This document shows positions 19,246-28,551 of a DNA stretch of 64,000 nucleotides, in pieces. Below the pieces are notes generated by a model. It was not told where the DNA came from and did no database searches. It saw only the letters and a list, made by a program, of their open reading frames with translations. The stretch lies in NCBI RefSeq assembly GCF_002117125.1, contig NZ_CP019344.1, positions 1,633,501 to 1,697,500 on the forward strand, read 5' to 3'. A program made the translations under genes and the position numbers. Source of the DNA: Nonlabens spongiae. GTDB lineage: Bacteria; Bacteroidota; Bacteroidia; Flavobacteriales; Flavobacteriaceae. Numbering within the stretch: the stretch's first letter is position 1; every line of letters begins with the position of its first letter.

Positions 19246-19565
19246 GACTAAGTGTTTAGAGTTAGATTGTTTTAAATTGTAAACAGCTGATTTACAATCC
19301 AAAATTAGCTTCACTAAACAGCTCTTGAAATAGGGGAATTACCTGATACGCATAGGGTTATTACCCTATTTTAAGGTTATCGGTTAGAATTTAAAGTGGA
19401 AAAACAAAAAGTAAAACTATCGATACAGCGTTTTAAGCTCGTATAATTCCATAGGATTTTGTGTAAGCTGGTTGAAATTTACGCTTTCGCGAAAGCGTAC
19501 ATTCCATAAACACCTACAAACTTGACAGTAAAAGTTCCTTTAAAAGAAATGCACTCACCACGCCA
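19246..19565. other. 320-bp intergenic region
   Basis: No gene is supported here. The stretch contains a palindrome copy (19482-19497), the 12-mer ACCTACAAACTT at 19512-19523, which recurs inverted beside another palindrome copy at 30794-30805, and a 7-bp inverted repeat ATAGGGT-TATT-ACCCTAT at 19352-19369. The inverted repeat lacks a T run on the minus strand, so it is more likely a protein-binding site in the promoter of the small secreted protein gene than a terminator. Confidence 0.6.
19482..19497. repeat. Palindrome copy 6 (intergenic)
   Basis: Perfect 16-mer flanked by TA and TA; 68 bp after the M1 peptidase stop. Confidence 0.97.
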
Positions 19566-21203
19566 CTACTGGACGCCTACATAAAAATTAGGGTTTACCT
19601 CAACTTTTTCAATGAGTTGATCCAAGGAAAAAACCTGCTCTTCTTCTTGAGGTTGTAACATGTGTAGCGTCCCATTTATGGCAACCTGCAGAGGCATGGA
19701 AAATCCTGTCACGACATTATCATAGTGATAGTAGAGTTTACCATCCTTGATTTCATACTTGAATAGAGGAATATCAGTAGTGCGTAAGTATTGATCAAAA
19801 ATCGGTTTCAGATCTAGATCGATATTTTTATTTAAATAATCTTCGATTTCTTGGGTTGTGACCGTCCTATGGTAAAAAGTCTCATTCATGCCTCGCAAAA
19901 TGGATCGCCATTTCTCATCATTACTAACTATCTGACGCAGGGTGTGTAAAAGGTTTGCTCCTTTATAATACATATCACCACTTCCCTCATTATTGACTCC
20001 GTACACACCTATCAGCGGTCGATCGTTTTGGATGGACCTGCGTGTTCCGATAACATAAGCATTTGCGGCGTCAGTACCGTAATGGTAATCGAGAAAGAGA
20101 CTCTCTGAATAAGCAGTAAAACCCTCGTGGATCCACATATCTGCGATGTCCTTATTAGTTATATTATTTGCAAACCACTCGTGACCCGCCTCGTGAATGA
20201 TAATAAAGTCAAATTTTAATCCCCAGCCCGTTCGTGACAAGTCTTGTCCTAAATATCCTTTGACGTATTTATTTCCGTAAGTCACGCTGCTCTGGTGCTC
20301 CATACCTAAATAAGGTACTTCAACCAGCTTGAAACTGTCTTCATAAAAAGGATAAGGCCCGAACCAATGCTCAAAAGCTTTCATCATTTTAGGAGCGTCC
20401 TTAAAATGCTCTTTTGCCTTTTCCAGATTATCTTTCAAAACCCAGTAATCCATGTCCAAATCTCCCTTCTCACCATCATAAACTTCACTGAAATTAACGT
20501 AGTCACCTATGTTTAAGTTGACACCATAATTATTTATGGGGTTTTTCACTTGCCAGGTGTAAGCAGTTTTGCCTCCTTTATTCTTTTCTTTTATCAATCG
20601 GCCGTTTGACACGCAAATCAGATCTTCAGGAACCGTTGCCGTAATGGTCATTCCCTCAGGTTCTTGATACATATGGTCTTTACAAGGCCACCACACGCTC
20701 GCACCCAATCCCTGGTTTGAAGTTGCGATGAAGTGTTTACCGTTTTTATCTTTTTTCCATGAGAAACCTCCGTCCCAGGGCGCGTTGCGTGCCTCACGCG
20801 GCTCGCCTTCAAAATGAACGACTACCTCGTACTCCTTCCCTGTTTTTTGGTTATTGATCAATTTGATAAAATGAGTATTTCCCTCATCAGTTACCAGTAA
20901 GTTTTTACCGTTTTGCGTCACCTTAGTGATTTTCATAGGCGCTTGAAGATCCACTTGCATGAGCTGGTAGGGCTCATTTACCGTGTATGTTATGGTATTT
21001 TGCCCCTTAATAAATTTGCGGTCTGGAAAAACCTCAACTTCAAGATCGTAATATTTGAGATCCCACCAGGCCCGCTCTTGAGTAATGGAGCCGCGCAACG
21101 TGTCTTGTCTTGTAAATTGATTTTTATCTTGTAATAGCTGAGCGCTTACCTGTTGTATCCCCATCAACAAAATTATTGCTACTATGATCTTAATATTTTT
21201 CAT
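19566..21203 (-). CDS. Exported M1-family zinc aminopeptidase-like metallopeptidase
   Basis: A 545-residue gluzincin peptidase. It has a signal peptide (to QQVSA, about residue 21), the M1 N-terminal beta domain, and the zinc site HEAGH at 337-341 with the third ligand E360 (IHEGFTAYSE). The exopeptidase GxMEN motif appears as LGMEHQ at 299-304, a variant also seen in other bacterial M1 enzymes. It lacks the long C-terminal helical domain of PepN (545 against ~870 residues). Its start overlaps the end of the upstream GH113-like gene by 4 bp (ATGA), so they form an operon. Predicted periplasmic or outer-membrane-associated peptide degradation. Confidence 0.9.
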   Translation of the reverse strand: MKNIKIIVAIILLMGIQQVSAQLLQDKNQFTRQDTLRGSITQERAWWDLKYYDLEVEVFPDRKFIKGQNTITYTVNEPYQLMQVDLQAPMKITKVTQNGKNLLVTDEGNTHFIKLINNQKTGKEYEVVVHFEGEPREARNAPWDGGFSWKKDKNGKHFIATSNQGLGASVWWPCKDHMYQEPEGMTITATVPEDLICVSNGRLIKEKNKGGKTAYTWQVKNPINNYGVNLNIGDYVNFSEVYDGEKGDLDMDYWVLKDNLEKAKEHFKDAPKMMKAFEHWFGPYPFYEDSFKLVEVPYLGMEHQSSVTYGNKYVKGYLGQDLSRTGWGLKFDFIIIHEAGHEWFANNITNKDIADMWIHEGFTAYSESLFLDYHYGTDAANAYVIGTRRSIQNDRPLIGVYGVNNEGSGDMYYKGANLLHTLRQIVSNDEKWRSILRGMNETFYHRTVTTQEIEDYLNKNIDLDLKPIFDQYLRTTDIPLFKYEIKDGKLYYHYDNVVTGFSMPLQVAINGTLHMLQPQEEEQVFSLDQLIEKVEVNPNFYVGVQ

Positions 21204-22228
21204 TTCTTCTGGTACTGATTTTTTACGGTTTGTGCCGCCTCCTTATTCTGCACGTTAAATAACTTTTCAAAGCCTCGATCGCCTTCTAGGAACTCTCCCG
21301 GAAAGTGCTTCCACAAAAATCCACCGGCCAGCCAGTCTTCTTCCCACAAGTTGCGATACAATCCTTCTAACAACATTTTTTGTGCCCTTTCATTGACCTG
21401 CAAAGAATCGGTAGCACTTTTCCAGGGTTCACGACCGGCATAATCTGCACTGGTGTAACCATATTCTGTGAGTAGGATGGGTTTGTTACGCTTTCGCGAA
21501 AGCGTACCCATTTCAAGCTTCCACTTTTTCCAACCCGTGTCGATCGATTCTACGGTAGGTGTTTTTTCATATGATACTGGGAAATAAGCGTCTACACCTA
21601 TATAATCTAAGGCATCCAAAAACGGAACCTGATCGTAAGTATCCCAGTTGCCCGCATAAGTCAATTTGCCTTTGTAAACGGATCGTACCTCCTGAATCAA
21701 GGATCGCCAGTAATGGGGCCGCTCTTGAACAAAGGCGTCTAGTTCTGTCCCTATGCAGTAAATTTCGATATTTTTTTCTTGCGCAATCTGTGCATAGTAC
21801 AATACATATTCTCGATGGCTTTGTTCCAGCTTTTGCCAGTCTTCTTCACTTTGCATTTTCATATGACCAGTATATTCACCTCGCCAGATCCAGATATGAG
21901 GCTTAAGCATGACCTCAATGGAACCGTCATGCATCAAATCGATGGTCTCCTTTACACCTTCTTCTCGCTCGCCCCACCACTGCCGCTCGACATTATACCG
22001 TATTTGAGGGTCGTTGAGGTTGCGTATAAATCCATAAGGTATCACGGCCACATAATTAGGATGGAATTGTTTTAAATCCTGAACATCCATCGTGTCAATC
22101 GGGTTCCTTGATCCTACGAGGGAAATCCCATTAATTTTTTCAGTTTTCTGAGCACATGAAAGAAGGAATATCGGCAACAATAAAAGTGTCAAGTGTCTCT
22201 TAAGTTGAAGCCCAGCCGTAAATTTCAA
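21200..22228 (-). CDS. Glycoside hydrolase family 113-like lipoprotein
   Basis: A TIM-barrel protein resembling GH113 beta-mannanase-like enzymes. A candidate acid/base glutamate lies in YCIGTELDAF and a candidate nucleophile in LLTEYGYTS; LDYIGVDAYFPVS is another barrel strand. A lipobox LLSC follows a hydrophobic run, so it is membrane anchored. The frame extends to a TTG at 22309, but that TTG is part of a TATTTTTG -7 box (22314-22307). No ATG exists before the signal sequence; the TTG at 22228 (MKFTAGLQLKRHL...) gives a convincing lipoprotein signal peptide and is my choice. Palindrome copy 21489-21504 is read as LSRKR. First gene of an operon with the M1 peptidase. Confidence 0.78.
   Translation of the reverse strand: MKFTAGLQLKRHLTLLLLPIFLLSCAQKTEKINGISLVGSRNPIDTMDVQDLKQFHPNYVAVIPYGFIRNLNDPQIRYNVERQWWGEREEGVKETIDLMHDGSIEVMLKPHIWIWRGEYTGHMKMQSEEDWQKLEQSHREYVLYYAQIAQEKNIEIYCIGTELDAFVQERPHYWRSLIQEVRSVYKGKLTYAGNWDTYDQVPFLDALDYIGVDAYFPVSYEKTPTVESIDTGWKKWKLEMGTLSRKRNKPILLTEYGYTSADYAGREPWKSATDSLQVNERAQKMLLEGLYRNLWEEDWLAGGFLWKHFPGEFLEGDRGFEKLFNVQNKEAAQTVKNQYQKK
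21489..21504. repeat. Palindrome copy 7 (in GH113-like gene)
   Basis: Perfect 16-mer, read as LSRKR. Confidence 0.97.
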
Positions 22229-22306
22229 GAAATGGTACTTGAAACCCTTTAGATAAATTATTGAATTAAGTCTAGTGTTTATGGCTTTTGAGTTTTGCTT
22301 GTGTTT

Positions 22307-22314
22307 CAAAAATA
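22307..22314 (-). promoter_or_regulatory. -7 box of GH113-like/M1 peptidase operon
   Basis: TATTTTTG overlapping the TTG at 22309; true translation start must be further downstream. Confidence 0.55.
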
Positions 22315-22461
22315 AGAATTACTAGGCCAGAACAATTATCCCAGCAAATACTTCTGATCGTCCTCTAATCGATATAAAGGGTGTTTATACAAGGTTAAAG
22401 GAATAACACCGCATAAATTGCTAGCTAATTTTTACTTAATTTGACCACATAACTTTTCTCC

Positions 22462-23763
22462 ATGAAGCATCTCGTGATTATAGGCAACGGTATTGCTGGT
22501 GTAACGCTCGCCAGACATGTACGCAAGATGTCAGACCGTAAAATCACCATTGTTTCTAGTGAAACGGAATTCTTCTTCTCTCGTACCGCTCTTATGTACG
22601 TCTATATGGGACATATGAAATTTGAACACACGCAGCCTTATGAAAATTGGTTCTGGGCAAAAAATAAAATCGAGCTTGTTCAAGATTATGTGCACACCGT
22701 GTTACCTGAGGAAAATAAAATACAGCTCAGTTCCGGTCGAGAAATAAGGTATGACGACCTTGTACTTGCTACCGGGAGCGTTCCTAATAAATTTGGTTGG
22801 AAAGGGCAAGATCTTGAAGGTGTGCAGGGACTCGTGAGCAAACAAGATCTGGAACAACTTGAAATAACAGCGCCTAATAATAAAGTTTGCAAAAGAGCGG
22901 TCATCATAGGTGGGGGACTTATAGGCGTAGAACTTGCTGAAATGCTGCATTCACGCCACATACCCGTAACTTTTCTGGTGCGTGAAAAAGGCTTCTGGAG
23001 CGGCGTCTTACCTCAACAGGATGCACAAATGATTTCTAATCATATTATAGAACATGGAATTGATCTCAAGCATGAAGAAGAGCTCGACGAAATCATAGAT
23101 GATGGATACGGAAAAGTCAAAGGTATAAAGACTAAAAAAGGTGAAGTGATTGAATGCGACATGGTCGGTTTATGTGCGGGTGTACGACCGAGAATAGAAT
23201 TTCTTCAAAATTCAGGCATAAATCTCAACAGAGGTATTTTAGTAGATCGACATTTGAAAACCAACTTTAAAAATGTTTACGCCATAGGCGATTGCGCCGA
23301 GCAACTCGAGCCTGTGGGCGAGCGCAAGGCCACCGAAGCAGTCTGGTACACTGGTCGAATGATGGGGGAAACTCTTGCACAAACACTCTGTGGCAAACCC
23401 ACAAAGTGGAATCCAGGACACTGGTTCAATAGTGCAAAATTTATGGACATAGAATACCAGACTTACGGTTGGGTCTGGAACAAGCCTAAAGAAGATCATG
23501 CACATTACCACTGGCAAGATGTAGATCAAAAATGCGGCATCACGGTAGAGTACCGTATAAGTGATCGTGAATTTATCGGTATCAATGCTTTTGGCATAAG
23601 GATGCAACATGAGGTATTCAACCAGTGGCTGGACGAGAATAAAACAGTTGATCACGTGATCGAGCATCTCAATAAGGCCTGTTTCAATCCCGAATTCTAC
23701 AAACGTCCATTTCAGGAGATCAAAAACGATTTCAAAAAGAATCAAAAATCCCTAAGTATTTAG
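22462..23763 (+). CDS. NAD(P)/FAD-dependent oxidoreductase (nitrite/rubredoxin reductase-like)
   Basis: A 433-residue pyridine nucleotide-disulfide oxidoreductase-fold flavoprotein. The N-terminal FAD motif is IIGNGIAGVTLA, the NAD(P) motif VIIGGGLIGVELAE near residue 155, and the C-terminal FAD contact VYAIGDCAE near residue 275. A ~120-residue C-terminal extension (GHWFNSAKFMDIEYQTYG...) is unlike rubredoxin reductases. Only 3 bp separate it from the iron-sulfur membrane protein that follows, so the two very likely form an electron-transfer module: NAD(P)H oxidised by this protein, electrons passed to the membrane [4Fe-4S] protein. The terminal acceptor is unknown. Confidence 0.85.
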   Translation: MKHLVIIGNGIAGVTLARHVRKMSDRKITIVSSETEFFFSRTALMYVYMGHMKFEHTQPYENWFWAKNKIELVQDYVHTVLPEENKIQLSSGREIRYDDLVLATGSVPNKFGWKGQDLEGVQGLVSKQDLEQLEITAPNNKVCKRAVIIGGGLIGVELAEMLHSRHIPVTFLVREKGFWSGVLPQQDAQMISNHIIEHGIDLKHEEELDEIIDDGYGKVKGIKTKKGEVIECDMVGLCAGVRPRIEFLQNSGINLNRGILVDRHLKTNFKNVYAIGDCAEQLEPVGERKATEAVWYTGRMMGETLAQTLCGKPTKWNPGHWFNSAKFMDIEYQTYGWVWNKPKEDHAHYHWQDVDQKCGITVEYRISDREFIGINAFGIRMQHEVFNQWLDENKTVDHVIEHLNKACFNPEFYKRPFQEIKNDFKKNQKSLSI

Positions 23764-23766
23764 ATC

Positions 23767-25362
23767 ATGAGCACCTATCAAAGAAACATGTCCCTTACCG
23801 GTGAGCCGCCCAAAGCACTGTCCCGCATTGAAAAAATCGCAAGTGCAGTAGGTTTATCCGGACTTCTTATCATGGTATTGGCGCTTTTCAATGTTGACTT
23901 GGGCTGGCGTGAGTTTTGGCTCACGCTGTCCATTGCGATGATTTTTGTGGGTGTTCTCGCTTTCGCGAAAGCGCAATACGGAAACAAAACCGCTGGTATC
24001 AAAAATGACGGCGTCTGGTTCAAGAGTATTTCCAGTCGCGGTTTATGGGGATGGTCACTCGCTATTCTCCTCATGGGATTCTACGTGGTACTTTACTTCT
24101 TTGCGGATTTACTGGGACAAGGGAACGACGGTGCCTCTAATACGGGTCTAGTTGCTTTATTTGATCCGCTTTCTTATACTTTAAAAGGAAAAGCTGCTAG
24201 TCAGTGGTTTGTATATGGCGTACTGTACACGATCGCTATTCTAGCATTTGGAGCCAAGTTCATTTGGAAATACAGACATAATAGATATGAGGTAATCCGT
24301 ACGATTAGTGTGATGTTTTTCCAGACTGCCTTTGCCTTTTTGATTCCAGAAATCATGGCGGGACTCAATGGCGACCTGCCCTACTACGATCTAAAAAACA
24401 TTTGGCCACTTAATTATTACTTTTTTGATCAATACAATGTCGACGGTTTATTAGCAAACGGTAATCTGGGACTTACCATGTTGCTCTGGGGGATTGCTTC
24501 CATATTGGTAATAACTCCCATTTTGACCTTCAAGTATGGTAAGCGCTGGTATTGCAGCTGGGTGTGCGGCTGTGGAGGACTCGCCGAGACTGCCGGAGAT
24601 TCCTTCCGTCACCTTTCTGACAAATCTCAAAAAGCGTGGATAATAGAGCGGTGGCTAGTGCATAGTGTTCTTGTATTTGCTGTGATCATGACCACAGGAG
24701 TGATCCACTCCTATCTAGGTGATGGCTCTGAATATTGGCTCAATCGGGATACTTTCTTAATGGGAGTAGCAGGTTTGTTGACGGTAATTTTTGCATTAAT
24801 CTGGATCTTCAGAAGGGATCAACTTAAAGAAGATGCGCGATATGGTGCCATTGGATTTTTTGTGTTGATTATAGCCTTTATCGCGATACATTATATGGGA
24901 CAATCCCAAAACCTGTTTTTCTTCAAACATGGAGCTGTACGATCTGCGTATGGTTTTTTGATAGGCTCCATTTTCTCAGGTGTGATAGGCACAGGTTTTT
25001 ACCCGATTATGGGAAGTCGTGTGTGGTGTAGGTTCGGTTGTCCTATGGCAGCCATATTAGGTTTACAACAACGACTGTTCTCAAAATTCAGAATCACAAC
25101 CAACGGTGGTCAATGTATCTCATGTGGAAATTGTTCAACGTACTGTGAAATGGGAATCGATGTGCGAGCCTATGCCCAAAAAGGTGAGAATATCGTTCGT
25201 GCAAGTTGTGTGGGCTGTGGAATTTGTAGTGCGGTATGTCCGCGTGGTGTCCTCAAATTAGAAAATGGATCCTTGGAGGGTAGAATTAATAGTCAGTCCG
25301 TACTCTTAGGTCAAGATCCAGATTTGATGGAGTTGCTGAATAATCAAAACCAGTACTCCTGA
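23767..25362 (+). CDS. Membrane polyferredoxin (NapH/NosR-like 4Fe-4S protein)
   Basis: A 531-residue membrane protein with eight or more helices. A cytoplasmic loop carries the NosR/NapH-type cysteine cluster CSWVCGCGG. The C-terminal ferredoxin domain has two [4Fe-4S] motifs (CISCGNCSTYC and CVGCGICSAVCP), preceded by a second CRFGCP loop. This architecture moves electrons across or along the membrane. Palindrome copy 23958-23973 is read as LAFAKAQYG directly after a helix. Co-transcribed with the flavoprotein upstream (3-bp gap). No nitrate, nitrous oxide or copper genes lie nearby, so the physiological acceptor stays open. Confidence 0.85.
   Translation: MSTYQRNMSLTGEPPKALSRIEKIASAVGLSGLLIMVLALFNVDLGWREFWLTLSIAMIFVGVLAFAKAQYGNKTAGIKNDGVWFKSISSRGLWGWSLAILLMGFYVVLYFFADLLGQGNDGASNTGLVALFDPLSYTLKGKAASQWFVYGVLYTIAILAFGAKFIWKYRHNRYEVIRTISVMFFQTAFAFLIPEIMAGLNGDLPYYDLKNIWPLNYYFFDQYNVDGLLANGNLGLTMLLWGIASILVITPILTFKYGKRWYCSWVCGCGGLAETAGDSFRHLSDKSQKAWIIERWLVHSVLVFAVIMTTGVIHSYLGDGSEYWLNRDTFLMGVAGLLTVIFALIWIFRRDQLKEDARYGAIGFFVLIIAFIAIHYMGQSQNLFFFKHGAVRSAYGFLIGSIFSGVIGTGFYPIMGSRVWCRFGCPMAAILGLQQRLFSKFRITTNGGQCISCGNCSTYCEMGIDVRAYAQKGENIVRASCVGCGICSAVCPRGVLKLENGSLEGRINSQSVLLGQDPDLMELLNNQNQYS
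23958..23973. repeat. Palindrome copy 8 (in polyferredoxin gene)
   Basis: Perfect 16-mer, read as AFAKA. Confidence 0.97.
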
Positions 25363-25527
25363 AGATATTAGTTACATATACCACAATAGAAATCACTCGC
25401 AGTCAATTGTCTTACTTCATGAGGTTCTAGGACAAGAAATTCGTTGTTATACACATTTAAACGGATTAAACACATCTAGCTTTCAGGATATTAAGTAAAT
25501 ACCAACTATAAAGCTAGGATAAAGGTT

Positions 25528-25535
25528 TAACTTTG
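25528..25535 (+). promoter_or_regulatory. -7 box of the YadA-head-like gene
   Basis: TAACTTTG, 19 nt before the ATG. Confidence 0.55.
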
Positions 25536-25554
25536 CGTGTTAAACTTTTGACCA

Positions 25555-27258
25555 ATGAAAAAATTAGTACTAGCAGTATTTTTACTTGTAGCCGTATTTT
25601 CTCAAGCTCAAGTAGGTATAAACACAGAGGATCCAAGAGCATTACTTGATATAAAAGCGGCCAATGAAGTGGTGGCTACGAATACCCCAGGGGTTATGGT
25701 GGTAGGAGATGGACTTCTGGTATCTCGTGTAAGTACACTGCTAGTTGACGGTGATTTCCCGATTGAAGGTGTTGTGGTTTACTTGACCAGTAGTTTTGAA
25801 GATACCTCTCAAGCCCCTAGTGTTACTTATGAACCTGGATTTTATGTTTCTTATAGTGGGAGGTGGGAAACATTTGGCACTGGAGGAGATTCTGGCGAAT
25901 TAAAAGAGTTTACAGAGGGGATCACTAAAGGTTATCGCTTGGCCGACTCAGATCCTGCAAATCATGGAGATGTGGGATTATTTGCAACCGACTTGAGTTT
26001 TCAACAATCAGCCTCTACTTCTCGCGGCGCAACAGGAGATGCTTCATTCGTAGCCAATGTTGACAATACTGCAAGTGGCACAGCTTCTTCCTCTTTTGGT
26101 ATTGAAAACGATATCTCTGGAACAGCATCTTCTGGTTTTGGTCAACTCAATACAGTTTCTGGAAATTTATCTTTTGCTGCAGGAAGTGAAAATAATATCA
26201 CTACTGATGGGTCTATTGCCTTTGGAGCATCAAATGCAGTGAGTGGCGTTGCTGCTGCCGCTCTAGGAGCTGATAATGAAGCGCGTGGCGCAGCCTCTAT
26301 CGCTGCTGGAGAAGGAAATATAGCAAACGCAAGCGGTGAGATCGCGGTAGGTCAATTCAATACCGATTATTCTCCAGCAGGTGACAGTACAGATCGAGTT
26401 TTTACGGTAGGTAATGGTTCCTCTGACGCATCCCGTTCAGATGCTTTAATTATTTTGAAAAATGGGGTAATTACAGCTCCTTCATTTTCAAATACTGAAC
26501 TAGGCAATGCAGATAGCCAAGCTTTAATCACAAAGGGTTATTTTGACCTAAACAATTCAAACGGTCAATTGGTTGAGCAAACGAATGGAAGCAATTTAGG
26601 CTATAGAATTGCAGGTAACAATCCCAGTAATTTTTTGGGAATAGGACGTTTTGCCATAAATCTTGGGTTTAGGGTTGCGGTATGGAGAAGTAATATAGAT
26701 AACCAGTACGGTGCTTCTGGACGGTATGCATTTTCAGTAGGAGGAAATAATTTGGCAAGTGGGGTTTCTTCTGTAACTTTAGGTGCCACCAGCGTAGCAA
26801 GTGGAAGTGCGTCTGTAGCATTAGGGGGTGGTTTAGTCGCGAGGGCGTACGGTGAAACTGCGACTGGAAGTTGGAATACTGACTACTCTCCTGTCGCTGG
26901 AGCATCAGGTAGAGCTTTAAGTGACCGCGTGTTTGTCGTAGGTAATGGTGTAAATGAGACTGATCGATCAGATGCTCTAATAGTAAGAAGAGATGGATTG
27001 ATTACAGTTCCAGACTTGTCAATTTCTCTGATTGAGAATGGAGGCAGCAAAGTCTTAACCACCAAAGAATATAACGAGGAAAATTTTATAGGTCGCTTGG
27101 AAAGCGGTGACACCGCTAGCAGACCTACTGGTGCCAGCGCTCCTGCCTATGGCACTATGCGTTACAATACGGAGACCGGTCGTCCCGAGGTTTACGTCGA
27201 GAATTCTACTAACCTACCCACAGGTTCAAGCTATGTGCCTGGCTGGATCTCTTTATAA
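25555..27258 (+). CDS. Secreted protein with two YadA-head-like repeat blocks
   Basis: A 567-residue exported protein. After a signal peptide (to FSQAQ) comes the short VGINTEDPRALLDI module typical of flavobacterial adhesin-like proteins. Two homologous blocks follow (about residues 125-300 and 335-480), each built from ~14-residue repeats of the kind SGxASxAxGxxNxA, the pattern of YadA/Hia head beta-rolls. Both blocks end in DRVFxVGNGxxxxxRSDALI. The C-terminus (TMRYNTETGRPEVYVE) resembles tail-fibre-like segments; no T9SS domain and no trimeric-autotransporter anchor is seen. Probably a surface structural protein; the function is unknown. Promoter box TAACTTTG at 25528-25535. Confidence 0.8.
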   Translation: MKKLVLAVFLLVAVFSQAQVGINTEDPRALLDIKAANEVVATNTPGVMVVGDGLLVSRVSTLLVDGDFPIEGVVVYLTSSFEDTSQAPSVTYEPGFYVSYSGRWETFGTGGDSGELKEFTEGITKGYRLADSDPANHGDVGLFATDLSFQQSASTSRGATGDASFVANVDNTASGTASSSFGIENDISGTASSGFGQLNTVSGNLSFAAGSENNITTDGSIAFGASNAVSGVAAAALGADNEARGAASIAAGEGNIANASGEIAVGQFNTDYSPAGDSTDRVFTVGNGSSDASRSDALIILKNGVITAPSFSNTELGNADSQALITKGYFDLNNSNGQLVEQTNGSNLGYRIAGNNPSNFLGIGRFAINLGFRVAVWRSNIDNQYGASGRYAFSVGGNNLASGVSSVTLGATSVASGSASVALGGGLVARAYGETATGSWNTDYSPVAGASGRALSDRVFVVGNGVNETDRSDALIVRRDGLITVPDLSISLIENGGSKVLTTKEYNEENFIGRLESGDTASRPTGASAPAYGTMRYNTETGRPEVYVENSTNLPTGSSYVPGWISL

Positions 27259-27390
27259 TTAAATTTTAATCAATTGATAGCCATCTTGAAAAAGATACTT
27301 TTTGTTTATCAGCCTTAGATCGTATTCACAGTCACTTTTTAAATGAGGAGCTGCCAATAAATCGATCAACTTGAGATTGATGCATGTCGT

Positions 27391-27406
27391 CGCTTTCGCG
27401 AAAGCG
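27391..27406. repeat. Palindrome copy 9 (intergenic)
   Basis: Perfect 16-mer in a convergent gap, 18 bp from the ypdA stop. Confidence 0.97.
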
Positions 27407-27424
27407 GAAAAGTTCTAACTCAAC

Positions 27425-28396
27425 TTATTTATTAGCAATATGTTCAGCAATGAGAGCTGCATGCGCACGACTGTTTTCGATAAACCATTTATGGGTTTCT
27501 AAACCACCGCAAACAACCCCAGCAAGATAAATGCCAGGCACGTTCGTCTCCATAGTCTGAGAATCATACACTGGTTTTTTCATTTTGCCCTCGAGTTTAA
27601 CACCGAGTGACTTAAGCATTTTGAAATTAGGCCTGTAACCTGTTAATGCTAAGACAAAATCGTTTTCTAGTGTGATCTCCTGCCCCTTTTGATCTATTTT
27701 AATTATATCTTGCTCGATTTTAACGATTTGCGCATTAAATAAAGCTTTGATACTCCCCTCCTTGATGCGGTTTTCAACATCTGGTTTGACCCAGTACTTC
27801 ACCCGGTCACCTATCTCATTGCCTCGCACAATCATTGTTACGTCTCCTCCCTTACGATAAATTTCCAGCGCGGCATCCACGGCACTGTTACTCGCTCCTA
27901 CCACTGCCACCTTTTGAAATGCATATAAATGCGGATCATCATAGTAGTGGAAAACTTTGTGAAGTTCTTCGCCTGGCACATTCATAAGATTGGGCAGATC
28001 ATAGAATCCTGTTGCTAATATTATATTACGTGCAGAGTGGTTTGATTTTGTCGTTGTTACCTGAAAAACGTCACAAGCATTTTCTACTGCTTCCACTTTT
28101 TCAAAAAGCTTCATGTTCAATCGTCGAGATGTAGCAATACGGCGGTAGTATTCCAGCGCTTCTTGCTTACTAGGCTTTGCTTCTTTTGAGATGAAAGGTA
28201 TCTCGTCCAGCTCCAGCTTCTCACTGGTAGAGAAGAATTGCATATTTGTGGGATAGTTATAAAGCGAGTTAACTACCGTACCCTTTTCTAAAATCAGATA
28301 AGAGAGCGCCTTCTTTTCAGCTTCTAGAGCACATGCGATGCCTATAGGACCACCACCCACGATGATCAGATCGTAAAGTTTATCGTTTTTCGCCAT
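27425..28396 (-). CDS. ypdA: YpdA-family FAD/NAD(P) disulfide reductase (putative bacillithiol disulfide reductase)
   Basis: A 323-residue two-domain flavoprotein. The FAD motif is IIVGGGPIGIACALEAE; VVGASNSAVDAALEIYRKGG is the NAD(P) motif. The CxxC of thioredoxin reductase is absent, as in YpdA. YpdA reduces bacillithiol disulfide with NADPH; flavobacteria commonly make bacillithiol, but no bsh gene lies here. The long frame begins at 28420, inside the promoter. The ATG at 28396 follows a TATTTTTG box by exactly 4 nt, so the mRNA is probably leaderless. Convergent with the YadA-like gene; a palindrome copy sits 19 bp after the stop. Confidence 0.9.
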   Translation of the reverse strand: MAKNDKLYDLIIVGGGPIGIACALEAEKKALSYLILEKGTVVNSLYNYPTNMQFFSTSEKLELDEIPFISKEAKPSKQEALEYYRRIATSRRLNMKLFEKVEAVENACDVFQVTTTKSNHSARNIILATGFYDLPNLMNVPGEELHKVFHYYDDPHLYAFQKVAVVGASNSAVDAALEIYRKGGDVTMIVRGNEIGDRVKYWVKPDVENRIKEGSIKALFNAQIVKIEQDIIKIDQKGQEITLENDFVLALTGYRPNFKMLKSLGVKLEGKMKKPVYDSQTMETNVPGIYLAGVVCGGLETHKWFIENSRAHAALIAEHIANK

Positions 28397-28400
28397 GATA

Positions 28401-28408
28401 CAAAAATA
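28401..28408 (-). promoter_or_regulatory. -7 box of ypdA, leaderless spacing
   Basis: TATTTTTG followed by TATC and the ATG at 28396: 4-nt spacing. Confidence 0.65.
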
Positions 28409-28461
28409 CTTCACCGACACATGCTCTGCTCTTAAGCAGTCGTTAAGTATGATAAGTAATT

Positions 28462-28551
28462 CTATTTGCCTCTCAGCTCATTGCGCCTCATAGGCATGGT
28501 GTCTATTTCTGCAAAGAATACAGAAGGATCTGTAATTCGGGTTCTTTTCAT
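28462..28551 (-). pseudogene. In-frame remnant of the DUF4174 C-terminus beyond a TAA stop
   Basis: Immediately after the TAA that ends the preceding DUF4174 frame, the same frame continues with ATG and 28 further residues, ending MPMRRNELRGK and TAG. The MPMRR block is the conserved C-terminal motif of DUF4174 proteins, so these codons belong to the same ancestral gene. The interruption is a TAA-ATG hexamer between GGV and KRTRITD. Either the gene is truncated, or the tail is re-initiated at the ATG. Confidence 0.7.

Noticed and set aside
19352..19369. ATAGGGT/ACCCTAT hairpin as a terminator
   Set aside because: No T run follows on the strand that is transcribed; kept only as a possible operator.
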